A DNA stretch of 15,961 nucleotides from Actinomycetes bacterium (GTDB lineage: Bacteria; Actinomycetota; Actinomycetes; Propionibacteriales; Propionibacteriaceae). The notes under the pieces are model-generated. The model was not told where the DNA came from, did no database searches, and was given only the letters and a program-made list of their open reading frames with translations. Position numbers and translations under genes: made by a program. The stretch spans positions 1 through 15,961 of the forward strand of contig JAEZZG010000080.1 of the NCBI GenBank assembly GCA_023442485.1. Reading direction: 5' to 3'. Shown here piece by piece: positions 1 through 6,999 of the stretch. Positions within the stretch are counted from its first letter, which is position 1. The number at the start of each line of letters is the position of its first letter.

Positions 1-2
1 TC

Positions 3-167
3 TCGACCCGCCGAGCAGTACCCACCCAGTCGAACCCCGCCGCGCAGCAATCCAGTCAGGCAGCCCTAGGCCAGTCGGCACAGTCTGCCCCGGCAGCAGA
101 ACACGCCCCCGCTGCGTCCAAGTCCAACAATAGCGACGACGAGCTCGATATCCCGTCGTTCATGTAG
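3..167 (+). CDS. ftsZ: Cell division protein FtsZ, C-terminal end (partial)
   Basis: This is the last 54 residues of FtsZ, the tubulin-like GTPase that forms the division ring; the GTPase body lies outside the window. The visible part is an Ala/Gln/Ser/Pro-rich, low-complexity linker followed by the terminal peptide DDELDIPSFM and a TAG stop. That peptide matches the conserved FtsZ C-terminal tail (D-x-L-D-[IV]-P-x-F-[LM]), which docks SepF and other membrane tethers. The reading frame starts at base 3 of the window. The call is supported by context: pgeF begins 5 bases after the stop and sepF, whose product binds this tail, lies just beyond. The protein ends right after the hydrophobic Met rather than with a further basic residue as in many homologues. 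Confidence 0.9.
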   Translation, partial: STRRAVPTQSNPAAQQSSQAALGQSAQSAPAAEHAPAASKSNNSDDELDIPSFM

Positions 168-172
168 CCGGA

Positions 173-904
173 ATGTTCGTCTTTCGTGACGGAATAACCG
201 GAGCCGTCCAGGTTGGATTCACGTCCAGGAATGGGGGCGTGTCCAGCCCCAGCCTGGGGCCACTGAATCTTGGCAGACTCGACCTCGACCCTGCCGACAA
301 CGTCAGGCGCAACTACGAGCTGATTGCCGAATCCATCGGAGTCGACACCATCGTCGGGGTCTCGCAGGTTCACGGCACCGACGTATTCACCGTCACCGAC
401 GACCACCTCGGTACACCCCTAGGCGCTGAACTGACCGAAGCTGATGGGTTAGTGACCACATCGTCTGGAGTGGGTTTGGTGATCAAGGTGGCCGACTGTG
501 TTCCTATTCTGTTGTCTTCCCATGACGGGACGGTGATCGGCGCCTGCCATGCCGGGCGTCGCGGATGGCTAGACGGGGTGATTGAACAAACCATTGACCG
601 CATGATCGCCCTCGGCGCCACCGGATTACGTGCCTGGATCGGTCCCCACATCTGCGCACACTGCTACGAAGTCCCGGCGGAGATGGCCGAACAGGTGGGT
701 CGTCGTTTCCCTCAGGCCATTGGCCAGACGTCGTGGGGAACGCCAAGTCTTGATCTCGAAGCCGGTTGTGCCCAGATCCTGCTCGAACACCAGGTTCAGG
801 TATTCAAGGTGGGTCTGTGCACCTACACTAGCGACGAGTTGAGCTCCTACCGGCGTGACGGCGATCGGGCAGGGCGTGTAGCCGGAATCATTTGGCGTGT
901 CTAA
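173..904 (+). CDS. pgeF: Peptidoglycan editing factor PgeF (YfiH/LACC1 family)
   Basis: A 243-residue protein of the YfiH/DUF152 'multicopper polyphenol oxidase' family. E. coli PgeF is known to remove wrongly incorporated amino acids (L-Ser instead of L-Ala) from cell-wall precursors, and other members act on purine nucleosides; which applies here is not visible. The metal-site residues typical of the fold are present: H67 in SQVHG, C109 in VADCVP and H126 in GACHAGRRG, with the further conserved IGPHICAHCYEV at 157-168. Length is normal for the family. The ATG at 173 follows the ftsZ stop by 5 bases with no strong Shine-Dalgarno sequence, so translation is probably coupled to ftsZ. In most actinobacteria the next gene is yggS (PLP-binding protein); here it is missing and sepF follows after about 118 bases. 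Confidence 0.9.
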   Translation: MFVFRDGITGAVQVGFTSRNGGVSSPSLGPLNLGRLDLDPADNVRRNYELIAESIGVDTIVGVSQVHGTDVFTVTDDHLGTPLGAELTEADGLVTTSSGVGLVIKVADCVPILLSSHDGTVIGACHAGRRGWLDGVIEQTIDRMIALGATGLRAWIGPHICAHCYEVPAEMAEQVGRRFPQAIGQTSWGTPSLDLEAGCAQILLEHQVQVFKVGLCTYTSDELSSYRRDGDRAGRVAGIIWRV

Positions 905-1022
905 GGCGTCGATACTTCGTATCCCTAGCTATTCCAGGTAATCTCGAACCAACTGTCCAAGGCTTGTTCTTTGGCTACTGGGGTAGTCACGGCGGACGCT
1001 GTGGCAAATGGAAGGCTGATTG

Positions 1023-1520
1023 ATGGGTTTCAAAGGTGTGATGGAGTGGCTCGGTCTGTCGAATTCTGACGATCGCTACGACTACGAAGAGACGTCGGTG
1101 GAAGAAACCGGCGAAGTCTATGACGAGATGGAGCTGGAACCGTCAGTAGTGACGCCCATCTCGGAACGTCGTCGCTCCCGTGAGTCACACTACGACGATG
1201 AATCCCAGCCCCAGCAGAGCCAAGTGCGCGCTGCTGACCTGGACCGCATCATCAAGATCAACCCGCGCACCTACAACGAAGCCCGCACCATCGGGGAGCA
1301 CTTCCGCAACCACGTCCCGGTCATCATGAACCTGTCCGAAATGGAACATGACGAGGCCAAACGCCTCATCGACTTCGCCTCCGGCCTAGTTTTCGGCCTC
1401 AACGGAAGTATCGAGAGAGTCACCTCCAAGGTCTTCCTCTTGACCCCGCACAACGTCGCCGTCGCCGACGAAGACAAGGCACGATTCGCCTCTTCCGGAG
1501 GTTTCTTCAACCAGTCCTAA
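1023..1520 (+). CDS. sepF: Cell division protein SepF
   Basis: A 165-residue SepF, the cytoplasmic adaptor that tethers FtsZ to the membrane in actinobacteria, which lack FtsA. The N-terminus (MGFKGVMEWLGLS) is the expected short amphipathic membrane-binding helix. An acidic, disordered linker follows to about residue 65, then the SepF core (about 70-155) with IIKINPRTYNEA, VIMNLSEM and the glycine-containing ASGLVFGLNG segment that forms the dimer. I chose the ATG at 1023 over the TTG at 1020 because GAAGG at 1011-1015 sits 7 bases before the ATG. A possible -10 hexamer TAATCT lies at 939-944, but its -35 is not convincing; read-through from pgeF is also possible. Its neighbours ftsZ, yggT and wag31 form the classic division cluster. 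Confidence 0.93.
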   Translation: MGFKGVMEWLGLSNSDDRYDYEETSVEETGEVYDEMELEPSVVTPISERRRSRESHYDDESQPQQSQVRAADLDRIIKINPRTYNEARTIGEHFRNHVPVIMNLSEMEHDEAKRLIDFASGLVFGLNGSIERVTSKVFLLTPHNVAVADEDKARFASSGGFFNQS

Positions 1521-1585
1521 CCGGGAGCCACCCCGCAAGGTCGAGACGATCCAGCCTGCCCCGACGCCGGTTTGACCATTCCCGG

Positions 1586-1591
1586 TAGACT
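1586..1591 (+). promoter_or_regulatory. Putative leaderless -10 element of yggT (TAGACT)
   Basis: TAGACT, then the 6 bases CTCCTC, then ATG at 1598. A transcript starting about 7 bases after the hexamer would begin at the start codon. TTGACC at 1572-1577 is too close (8-base gap) to be its -35. The same geometry recurs before five other genes in the window. Confidence 0.55.
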
Positions 1592-1597
1592 CTCCTC

Positions 1598-1888
1598 ATG
1601 CATTTGTTAGCGGTGGGGATCCTTCTCGTGCTGCAGATCTTCCTGTGGCTGTTGGTTGCTCGAATGGTTCTGTCGTGGATGAGCTTCCTATCGCCGCGAT
1701 TGAGTCCGTCCGGCTTCGTCGCGGTGATTTTCGAGGTCATCTACACCCTGACCGATCCGCCACTGAAATTCCTAGGACGCTTCATTCCCCCGCTGAGGGT
1801 GGGGGCAGTCGCCATCGACACCAGTTTCATGGTGCTCTTCTTCCTCATCCTGGTGCTTCGACGGGTCGTCATCGGCCTCTTCTACTGA
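1598..1888 (+). CDS. YggT/YlmG family membrane protein
   Basis: A 96-residue membrane protein of the YggT family. Two hydrophobic segments are seen, at about residues 3-25 and 72-93, separated by a loop containing the family's conserved SWMSFLSP and LTDPPLKFLGRFIPP sequences. Members are linked to cell division, envelope function or osmotic tolerance, but no precise biochemical role is established. Position between sepF and wag31 is the standard actinobacterial order. There is no Shine-Dalgarno sequence. Instead a TAGACT hexamer sits exactly 6 bases before the ATG, which suggests a leaderless mRNA starting at or next to the ATG. The gene therefore may be expressed separately from sepF, whose stop lies 77 bases upstream. 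Confidence 0.9.
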   Translation: MHLLAVGILLVLQIFLWLLVARMVLSWMSFLSPRLSPSGFVAVIFEVIYTLTDPPLKFLGRFIPPLRVGAVAIDTSFMVLFFLILVLRRVVIGLFY

Positions 1889-1936
1889 AAATCTCTTCCT
1901 CAGCTTGAGGGTTTAGCCCGTATTTTGCGCCCATTC

Positions 1937-1966
1937 TGGTCAAGCCTTTCCTGACTGAGGTAGCCT
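1937..1966 (+). promoter_or_regulatory. Candidate promoter of wag31
   Basis: TGGTCA at 1937-1942 and TAGCCT at 1961-1966 are 18 bases apart and resemble a housekeeping -35/-10 pair. Transcription would start near 1973, giving a leader of about 65 bases. A better-looking TTGACC at 1999-2004 has no matching -10 at the right distance. A weak stem (CCTCA/TGAGG) just after yggT could separate the two units. Confidence 0.35.
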
Positions 1967-2037
1967 GAATCATGTTTCCGTAGCCTCATCGGTGCGGATT
2001 GACCTTCTATCCAAGTCACTAGCTGGGAGTACACACT

Positions 2038-3264
2038 ATGACGCTGACCCTTGACGAGGTTCGCCAAATTCGCTTCCCGATGGCAAAGCGGCCCCAAGAG
2101 GGATACCGCGCGACTGAGGTGGACGATTTTGTCGACCGGGTTGAGTTGGCCTTCGCTGAGTTTGAAGACGAGCGCGAACGGCTGAATGCTCAAGTTAAAG
2201 CCCTGCAAGCTGACGGTGGCACCGAACCGGGCACAACCGGTGAATCGGTGAACTTGGACGAGCTTGCCCGTCTGCGCGCGGAACTGGATCAGGCCCACCA
2301 GCGTGCCGCTGAGGCTGAAGAGCGCGCTTCCCAGCGTTCCGCCGAAGTCGACCAGCTCAACCGTGAGCTGTCCGAAGCTAAGACCACCGCAGCCGCCGCC
2401 GTCGCGTCTGCCCAAGGACAAGATCCTGACGAAGCCCTGCGCGCCGAAATCTCTCGTCTCGGCGAAGAGAATGCCCAGCTTCGCGCCGATCTTGATCACG
2501 CCAACGGCGAACTCGACAACGTCCGTCGTGAACTCGGCACTACGGTTGACGATCTCAACCGGACCCGCTCCGATCTTGACAATATGCGTCACGACCTTGA
2601 CGGTGCTCGCGCCGATCTCGAGTCTGCCCGCGCCCAGGCCATGGAAGCCTCCCGTACTACCGGTTACATCCCGGTGATCCAGGACGGTGTAGAGCGCATC
2701 GAGGTCACCACCTCCGCTGAGGCCGGTGCCGCCGTCGCCCGCATGGTCACCCTCTCCACCGAACAGGTTGAGACCATCACCCGCGAGGCCAACGAAGAAG
2801 CCAAGCGCGTCGTTGATCTAGCTAACAGCCAGGCCCAGGAACTGACCACCAACGCTCAGTCGCGTGCCGATCAGATCGTTGGCGAAGCCCAGATCCGTTC
2901 CGACCGGATGGTTTCCGAAGCTAACGCTCAAGCCTCCCAGACCACCCGCGACGCCCAGGAAGAAGCCGATCGGGTCACCCGGGAAGCTCAGGAGTACGCG
3001 GATCGTCTCTACCAGCAAACCGAAGACAAGCGCCGCGAACTCTTCGCCGAGCTGGAGAATCAGCGCGACGTCCTGGTCGGCAAGGTCTCGCGTCTGCGCG
3101 ACTTCGAGAAGAACTACCGCAACGAGTTCGAGTCCTTCATGGCTTCGATGCGTGACAAGCTCAACTCCACCGCTCTCGAGCCCGAAGACAAGCCGGTCCT
3201 CCTCGACGAAGTCCAGCAATCCTCGGCAACTCCTCGTCTCGATGCCTTGCTAGCAGAACAGTAA
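2038..3264 (+). CDS. wag31: Polar growth/septum site protein Wag31 (DivIVA family)
   Basis: A 408-residue DivIVA homologue, the coiled-coil scaffold that marks curved membrane at poles and septa and directs wall synthesis in actinobacteria. Residues 1-55 are the DivIVA membrane-binding domain (MTLTLDEVRQIRFPMAKRPQ, then GYRATEVDDFVDRVE), with F13 at the usual tip position. Coiled coil covers most of the rest: seven consecutive leucine-led heptads at 152-200, a non-helical break around 206-226 (TTGYIPVIQDGVERIEV), then eight 11-residue repeats at 250-337. The protein is much longer than M. tuberculosis Wag31 (about 260 residues) and closer to Streptomyces DivIVA. The ATG at 2038 has GGGAG 9 bases upstream. 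In Streptomyces ileS follows this gene; here the TraR/DksA gene does. Confidence 0.93.
   Translation: MTLTLDEVRQIRFPMAKRPQEGYRATEVDDFVDRVELAFAEFEDERERLNAQVKALQADGGTEPGTTGESVNLDELARLRAELDQAHQRAAEAEERASQRSAEVDQLNRELSEAKTTAAAAVASAQGQDPDEALRAEISRLGEENAQLRADLDHANGELDNVRRELGTTVDDLNRTRSDLDNMRHDLDGARADLESARAQAMEASRTTGYIPVIQDGVERIEVTTSAEAGAAVARMVTLSTEQVETITREANEEAKRVVDLANSQAQELTTNAQSRADQIVGEAQIRSDRMVSEANAQASQTTRDAQEEADRVTREAQEYADRLYQQTEDKRRELFAELENQRDVLVGKVSRLRDFEKNYRNEFESFMASMRDKLNSTALEPEDKPVLLDEVQQSSATPRLDALLAEQ
2785..3048 (+). repeat. 33-base (11-residue) tandem repeat inside wag31
   Basis: Eight in-frame units of 11 codons encode residues 250-337. The first seven follow the pattern x-A-[NQ]-x-x-[AS]-[KQD]-x-x-x-x, for example EANEEAKRVVD, NAQSRADQIVG and DAQEEADRVTR; the last (QTEDKRRELFA) is degenerate. 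The units are diverged at DNA level, so this is a protein structural repeat rather than a recent duplication. Confidence 0.8.
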
Positions 3265-3363
3265 AGATTTCAATCTTGGCACGTTAGTGGAAAGTAGAGT
3301 CCTAAATACGGTACTTTGAGTGCCTGCAGGGCTCTGCTTTCCCGTTTTAACTGGAGTGAAACT

Positions 3364-3783
3364 ATGGCTGATGAGAAGCAGAAGGAGATTCTTTCCCTTC
3401 CCATTCGTGAAGGTGAGGAACCGTGGACCGAAGAGGAGATCGCTGAGGTTCGTGCTGAGCTCATCGAAGATGTCGAACGCATGGGCAAGGCTGTCGAGGC
3501 AGCAGAGGCTGAACTCAATCAGCTCATGGACAGTGGCGCGGACGGAAACGGGCGCGACCCGGCTGACGTTGGCTCATCCAACTATGAACGCGACCAAGGA
3601 GTCTCCTTGGCCCACAACGTCCGTGGCCTCTACGAGCAGTCACAGCTTGCCCTCTCCCTTCTGGAATCAGGTAAGTACGGCTACTGCGAGGTCTGTGGCG
3701 AGCCCATCGGCAAGGCCCGCCTCCAAGCATTCCCGAGGGCAACCTTGTGTGTGGCATGTAAGCAACGCGAGGAACGTCGTTAA
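3364..3783 (+). CDS. TraR/DksA C4-type zinc-finger protein
   Basis: A 139-residue protein of the TraR/DksA family. Its C-terminal zinc finger has C108 and C111 (YCEVCGEPI) and C129 and C132 (TLCVACK), the full C4 set. The N-terminal region (about 20-105) is predicted helical and acidic, compatible with the coiled-coil arm that enters the RNA polymerase secondary channel in DksA. Whether actinobacterial members work with ppGpp as DksA does is not settled, so the role in transcription is inference. The ATG at 3364 has GGAG 7 bases upstream; a longer frame starting upstream has no site and is rejected. The stop TAA overlaps the lspA start by one base (TAATG), so lspA is translationally coupled. 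The same TraR-lspA-rluD order is known in Streptomyces. Confidence 0.88.
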   Translation: MADEKQKEILSLPIREGEEPWTEEEIAEVRAELIEDVERMGKAVEAAEAELNQLMDSGADGNGRDPADVGSSNYERDQGVSLAHNVRGLYEQSQLALSLLESGKYGYCEVCGEPIGKARLQAFPRATLCVACKQREERR

Positions 3784-4325
3784 TGACGCAGGCTCATCCG
3801 AGTGCCGTCGTGAATCGCAACCGCTTCCGGATCTGGTTTTTAGCCATCGCGGTAACTGGATTCCTCGCCGATCTAGGCACCAAAGAATTGGCCTTGCGGC
3901 ACCTGGCTAACCGGCCCCAGCCACCATCTTTCTTTGCTGGCTGGCTGTCATTCCCCGTCGTGGCCAACCCGGGAGCGGCCTTCTCCATGGGCACCTCGCT
4001 GACCTGGGTGTTCACTCTCTTAGCGCTGGTGGCTTTCTTCGGGCTGATCATCTTCGGGCTGGTGCGGCTATCGTCCTGGTTCCCCACCGTCGTTTGTGGC
4101 CTATTACTCGCCGGCGTCAGCGGCAACCTCGCCGACCGGCTCTTCCGTGAACCGGGTTTCTTCCACGGCCACGTCATCGACTTCATCTCGGTCAAACACT
4201 TCGCTGTCTTCAACGTCGCCGACGTGTGGATCTCCGTAGCTGCAGGGCTGCTGGTCATCTTAGTCATCGCCGAATCATGCCGTGCTGGTCGAGGTAGTGA
4301 CCAGGGGAATCAGGTGAGTTCGTGA
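3783..4325 (+). CDS. lspA: Lipoprotein signal peptidase (signal peptidase II)
   Basis: A 180-residue membrane aspartyl protease that cleaves signal peptides of diacylglyceryl-modified prolipoproteins. Four hydrophobic segments are seen, near residues 15-31, 72-95, 100-115 and 141-165. Family motifs are intact: the D30-LGTK segment, NPGAAFS at 62-68, GNLADR at 114-119, and the catalytic aspartates D133 (HVIDFIS) and D147 (FNVADVWI). Length is typical. The ATG overlaps the stop of the zinc-finger gene by one base, and its own stop overlaps the GTG start of the pseudouridine synthase by four bases (GTGA), so all three are one operon with coupled translation. The hydrophilic tail after residue 165 (GRGSDQGNQVSS) is unremarkable. 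Confidence 0.95.
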   Translation: MTQAHPSAVVNRNRFRIWFLAIAVTGFLADLGTKELALRHLANRPQPPSFFAGWLSFPVVANPGAAFSMGTSLTWVFTLLALVAFFGLIIFGLVRLSSWFPTVVCGLLLAGVSGNLADRLFREPGFFHGHVIDFISVKHFAVFNVADVWISVAAGLLVILVIAESCRAGRGSDQGNQVSS

Positions 4326-5251
4326 GTGTCCTATTCGTCCCCGACGGTCTCGATGGCGAGAGGATCGATGTCGCCTGCGCGCGCATGACCGGGATGAGCC
4401 GCGCCCGCGTCGTCGAGGTGATGAATGAGGGCAATCTCCTTGTCAACGGGCAGGTCGTCACCAAGCCGTCGACCCGTGTTAGCGCCGGCGATCTCGTCGA
4501 CGTCGACACCGGCCAGCTCACCCGCGAAGTCCAGATCACGCCCCAAGAGGTTGCCGGGCTCAGTGTCGTCTACGACGACGCCGACATCATCGTCGTCGAC
4601 AAACCTGTCGGCGTCGCCGCCCACCCCACTCTCGGCTGGGACGGCCCCAGTGTCCTCGAACACTTGATGGCTGCGGGTTTTTCGATCACCACCTCCGGTG
4701 CTGCCGAACGTCAAGGCATCGTCCAGCGTCTCGATGTAGGAACCTCCGGTTTGATGGTGGTTGCAAAGTCCGAATACGCCTACTCGGTGTTGAAGCAAGC
4801 ATTTCGCGATCGTGAAGTCCACAAGATCTATCACGCCCTGGTGCAGGGCCACCCAGATCCGTTCACCGGAACCATCGACGCGCCGATCGCCCGCCACCCC
4901 GGTTCGGAGTGGAAGATGGCAGTGGTCGAGGGGGGACGCCGGTCAATCACCCACTATGAAACCCTCAACGCCTTTCTCAACACCACCTTGCTGCAGATTC
5001 ATCTAGAGACCGGACGCACCCACCAGATCCGGGTGCACATGTCGGCGATCAAACATCCTTGCGTCGGCGACCCGCTCTACGGTTCAGACCCGGTGCTCGC
5101 CGAGAAACTCGGACTCGAACGCCAGTGGCTCCACGCCGTCGAACTCGGATTCATCCATCCAGGAACGGGTGAATACGTCACCTTCACTTCGGAATACCCC
5201 GACGATCTGCAACGCGCACTTCAGATGGTCGAGGACGACTTTTATGCGTGA
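4322..5251 (+). CDS. RluA/RluD-family RNA pseudouridine synthase
   Basis: A 309-residue pseudouridine synthase that would isomerise uridines in 23S rRNA; the exact target sites cannot be read from sequence. Residues 12-62 form an S4 RNA-binding domain (RIDVACARMTGMSRARVV, then LVNGQVV). The catalytic domain (about 80-300) carries VVDKPVGVAAHP at 91-102, the active-site loop IVQRLDVGTSGLMVVAK with catalytic D138, and the TGRTHQIRVHMS motif. The usual His of the H-R-L-D motif is Gln (Q135, codon CAG at 4724-4726); the catalytic Asp and Arg remain, so activity is still expected. The GTG start overlaps the lspA stop by four bases. Pairing with lspA is widespread in bacteria. Confidence 0.92.
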   Translation: MSVLFVPDGLDGERIDVACARMTGMSRARVVEVMNEGNLLVNGQVVTKPSTRVSAGDLVDVDTGQLTREVQITPQEVAGLSVVYDDADIIVVDKPVGVAAHPTLGWDGPSVLEHLMAAGFSITTSGAAERQGIVQRLDVGTSGLMVVAKSEYAYSVLKQAFRDREVHKIYHALVQGHPDPFTGTIDAPIARHPGSEWKMAVVEGGRRSITHYETLNAFLNTTLLQIHLETGRTHQIRVHMSAIKHPCVGDPLYGSDPVLAEKLGLERQWLHAVELGFIHPGTGEYVTFTSEYPDDLQRALQMVEDDFYA

Positions 5252-5269
5252 TTCTGAAGCGGGTCTTGC

Positions 5270-5275
5270 TAGGCT
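5270..5275 (+). promoter_or_regulatory. Putative leaderless -10 element of pyk (TAGGCT)
   Basis: TAGGCT, then CGAAAT (6 bases), then the GTG start at 5282. No Shine-Dalgarno sequence is present, so a leaderless transcript is likely. No clear -35 is visible at 17-18 bases. The element falls in the 30-base gap after the pseudouridine synthase stop. Confidence 0.55.
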
Positions 5276-5281
5276 CGAAAT

Positions 5282-6718
5282 GTGCGTAGAGCAAAGATCG
5301 TATGTACTTTAGGTCCAGTAACTAACACTATTGAGCGTCTCGAAGAGATGATGCGTGCTGGGATGGATGTGGCCAGGCTCAACATGAGTCACGGCTCCCA
5401 TGCTGAGCACAAAGAACGGCTCGATCTGGTCCGTCAGGCCTCCCGCAATGTCGGGAAAACCGTCGGTGTTTTCGCCGATCTGCAAGGCCCTAAGATTCGC
5501 CTCGGCGTTTTCGCTGAACCCCAGGTTGAACTGATCCCGGGACGCAAGTTCACCATCACTACTGACGATATCGTCGGTGACGCCTTGCGCTGTTCCACCA
5601 CTTTCAAGGGACTCCCCGGTGACGTCAGCGTCGGTGAGACCATCTTGATTGATGACGGTCGATTGAGCCTGACGGTGACTAATGTCACCGCTACCGACGT
5701 CGAGTGTGAGGTCGTGGTGGGTGGTCCGGTCTCTGACCACAAGGGGATCAACCTGCCTGGTGTTGCCGTCTCGGTCCCTGCGTTGAGTGAAAAAGACGAG
5801 GATGACTTGCGCTGGGCGCTTCGCGAAGATGTTGATTTCATTGCGCTGTCTTTTGTTCGTTCCGCCGACGACATCAAACGGGTCCACGAGATCATGGATG
5901 AAGAGGGGCGTCGCCTCCCGGTGATCGCCAAGATTGAGAAGCCTCAGGCGGTGGAGAACCTGCCCGAAATCATCGATAGTTTTGACGCCTTCATGGTTGC
6001 TCGTGGCGACCTGGGTGTGGAGCTTGATCTTGAACGGGTGCCGATGGTGCAGAAGCGCATCATCCGTTCGGCTAGGCAATGGGCTAAGCCGGTGATCGTC
6101 GCCACTCAGATGTTGGACTCCATGATTTTTTCCCCGCGTCCTACCCGCGCGGAGGCCTCCGATGTGGCTAACGCTGTGCTTGATGGCGCTGACGCGGTGA
6201 TGCTTTCGGGAGAGACCTCGATTGGTCAATACCCGGTGCAGACGGTGGAGACGATGGCCCGCATCATCGACACCACCGAACAGTCCGGTATCGATTCCAT
6301 TGACGATATTCACTGGGAGCCGCGCACGACTGGCGGCGTGATTACTCGGGCAGCCGTCAACGTCGCCAAGAGTGTCAACGCGAAGTTCCTGGTGGCTTTC
6401 ACCAAGTCTGGCGATACGGCGTTGCGTCTGTCGAGGCTGCGTCCTCCGGTACCGATTCTGGTGTTCACTCCGGAAGAGTCCACGGTGCGCGAGATGTGTG
6501 CGGTGTGGGGTGCCCAGACCCTCAAAATCCCGGAATATTCCGATCACGAAGAGATGATGCGTCAGATGGACGAGGTTCTGTTGGAACGCGGCATCTGTGA
6601 AGTGGGGGAGCGGGTTGTGATCGTTTCTGGTTCGCCGGTTGGTATCCCCGGAAAGACGAATATGGTTCAGGTCCACCGGATCAAGCCGTCGGATTGGTGG
6701 TATGACGTCCAGCTCTAG
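5282..6718 (+). CDS. pyk: Pyruvate kinase
   Basis: A 478-residue pyruvate kinase, which converts phosphoenolpyruvate and ADP to pyruvate and ATP in the last step of glycolysis. The N-terminus reads RRAKIVCTLGP, matching family starts and supporting the GTG at 5282. Other landmarks are GMDVARLNMSHG at 27-38, DLQGPKIRLG at 66-75 at the entry to the B domain, the signature VIAKIEKPQAVENL at 214-227 with K217 and metal ligand E219, ARGDLGVEL with D243, and MLSGETS at 307-313. The C-terminal allosteric domain runs from about 340 to the end. Length is normal. It is probably expressed from its own leaderless promoter and converges on tRNA-Leu; no separate terminator with a T-tract is seen between 6719 and 6830. 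Confidence 0.96.
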   Translation: MRRAKIVCTLGPVTNTIERLEEMMRAGMDVARLNMSHGSHAEHKERLDLVRQASRNVGKTVGVFADLQGPKIRLGVFAEPQVELIPGRKFTITTDDIVGDALRCSTTFKGLPGDVSVGETILIDDGRLSLTVTNVTATDVECEVVVGGPVSDHKGINLPGVAVSVPALSEKDEDDLRWALREDVDFIALSFVRSADDIKRVHEIMDEEGRRLPVIAKIEKPQAVENLPEIIDSFDAFMVARGDLGVELDLERVPMVQKRIIRSARQWAKPVIVATQMLDSMIFSPRPTRAEASDVANAVLDGADAVMLSGETSIGQYPVQTVETMARIIDTTEQSGIDSIDDIHWEPRTTGGVITRAAVNVAKSVNAKFLVAFTKSGDTALRLSRLRPPVPILVFTPEESTVREMCAVWGAQTLKIPEYSDHEEMMRQMDEVLLERGICEVGERVVIVSGSPVGIPGKTNMVQVHRIKPSDWWYDVQL

Positions 6719-6830
6719 GAGTTGGCCGGACGCCGTCCAAGGAATCTTCGAGAGCTAGCGTTCCCCCTAGTCGGGGCGGTGAAATGGAGATTCTAAGCGA
6801 TTGACGACGGCGAAGGTGAACCGACGACGG

Positions 6831-6867
6831 AGAAAAGAAAAGGCTCCCGGAAGAACCGGGAGCCTTT
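6831..6867 (-). terminator. Intrinsic terminator of tRNA-Leu
   Basis: A perfect 12-bp stem (6839-6850 with 6856-6867) closes a 5-base loop. Read on the minus strand it lies 4 bases after the tRNA 3' end and is followed by TTCTTTTCT. The opposite side reads TTTGTTGT, so it may also stop plus-strand transcription coming from pyk. Confidence 0.88.
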
Positions 6868-6871
6868 GTTG

Positions 6872-6954
6872 TACCCGAGAGGGGAGTCGAACCCCTAAGG
6901 TCGTAAGACCAGCCGGGTTTGAGCCGACAGCGTATACCATTCCGCCACTCGGGC
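6872..6954 (-). tRNA. tRNA-Leu (anticodon CAA)
   Basis: An 83-base class II tRNA on the minus strand. The acceptor stem pairs GCCCGAG with CTCGGGT (first pair G-U), with discriminator A. The anticodon stem GTCGG/CCGGC encloses the loop CTCAAAC, giving anticodon CAA, which reads UUG. The long variable arm (GGTCTTACGACC) is typical of tRNA-Leu, and the T arm is GGGGTTCGACTCCCC. CCA is not encoded. It lies between pyk and pdtaR as a one-gene unit. Confidence 0.95.
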
Positions 6955-6969
6955 TTGGAAGCGGGTTCT

Positions 6970-6999
6970 ATTCTGCCACACCTGGCCGACATTGCGAAA
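6970..6999 (-). promoter_or_regulatory. Candidate promoter of tRNA-Leu
   Basis: On the minus strand, TTTCGC (6999-6994) and CAGAAT (6975-6970) are 18 bases apart, and the -10 is preceded by TGG as in extended -10 promoters. Transcription would start about 8-10 bases before the mature tRNA 5' end. Confidence 0.45.

Noticed and set aside
911..923. Hairpin GATAC-TTC-GTATC after pgeF as a terminator
   Set aside because: A 5-bp stem with no T-tract; not enough to support a terminator.
3265..3281. Palindrome AAGAT-TTCA-ATCTT after wag31 as a terminator
   Set aside because: The stem is only 5 bp and AT-rich with no T-tract, too weak to call.
5309..6676. 455-codon open frame on the minus strand opposite pyk
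   Set aside because: Its translation is low-complexity and His/Arg-rich with no known domain; it is an antisense shadow caused by GC-rich codon use in pyk, whose motifs are clear.
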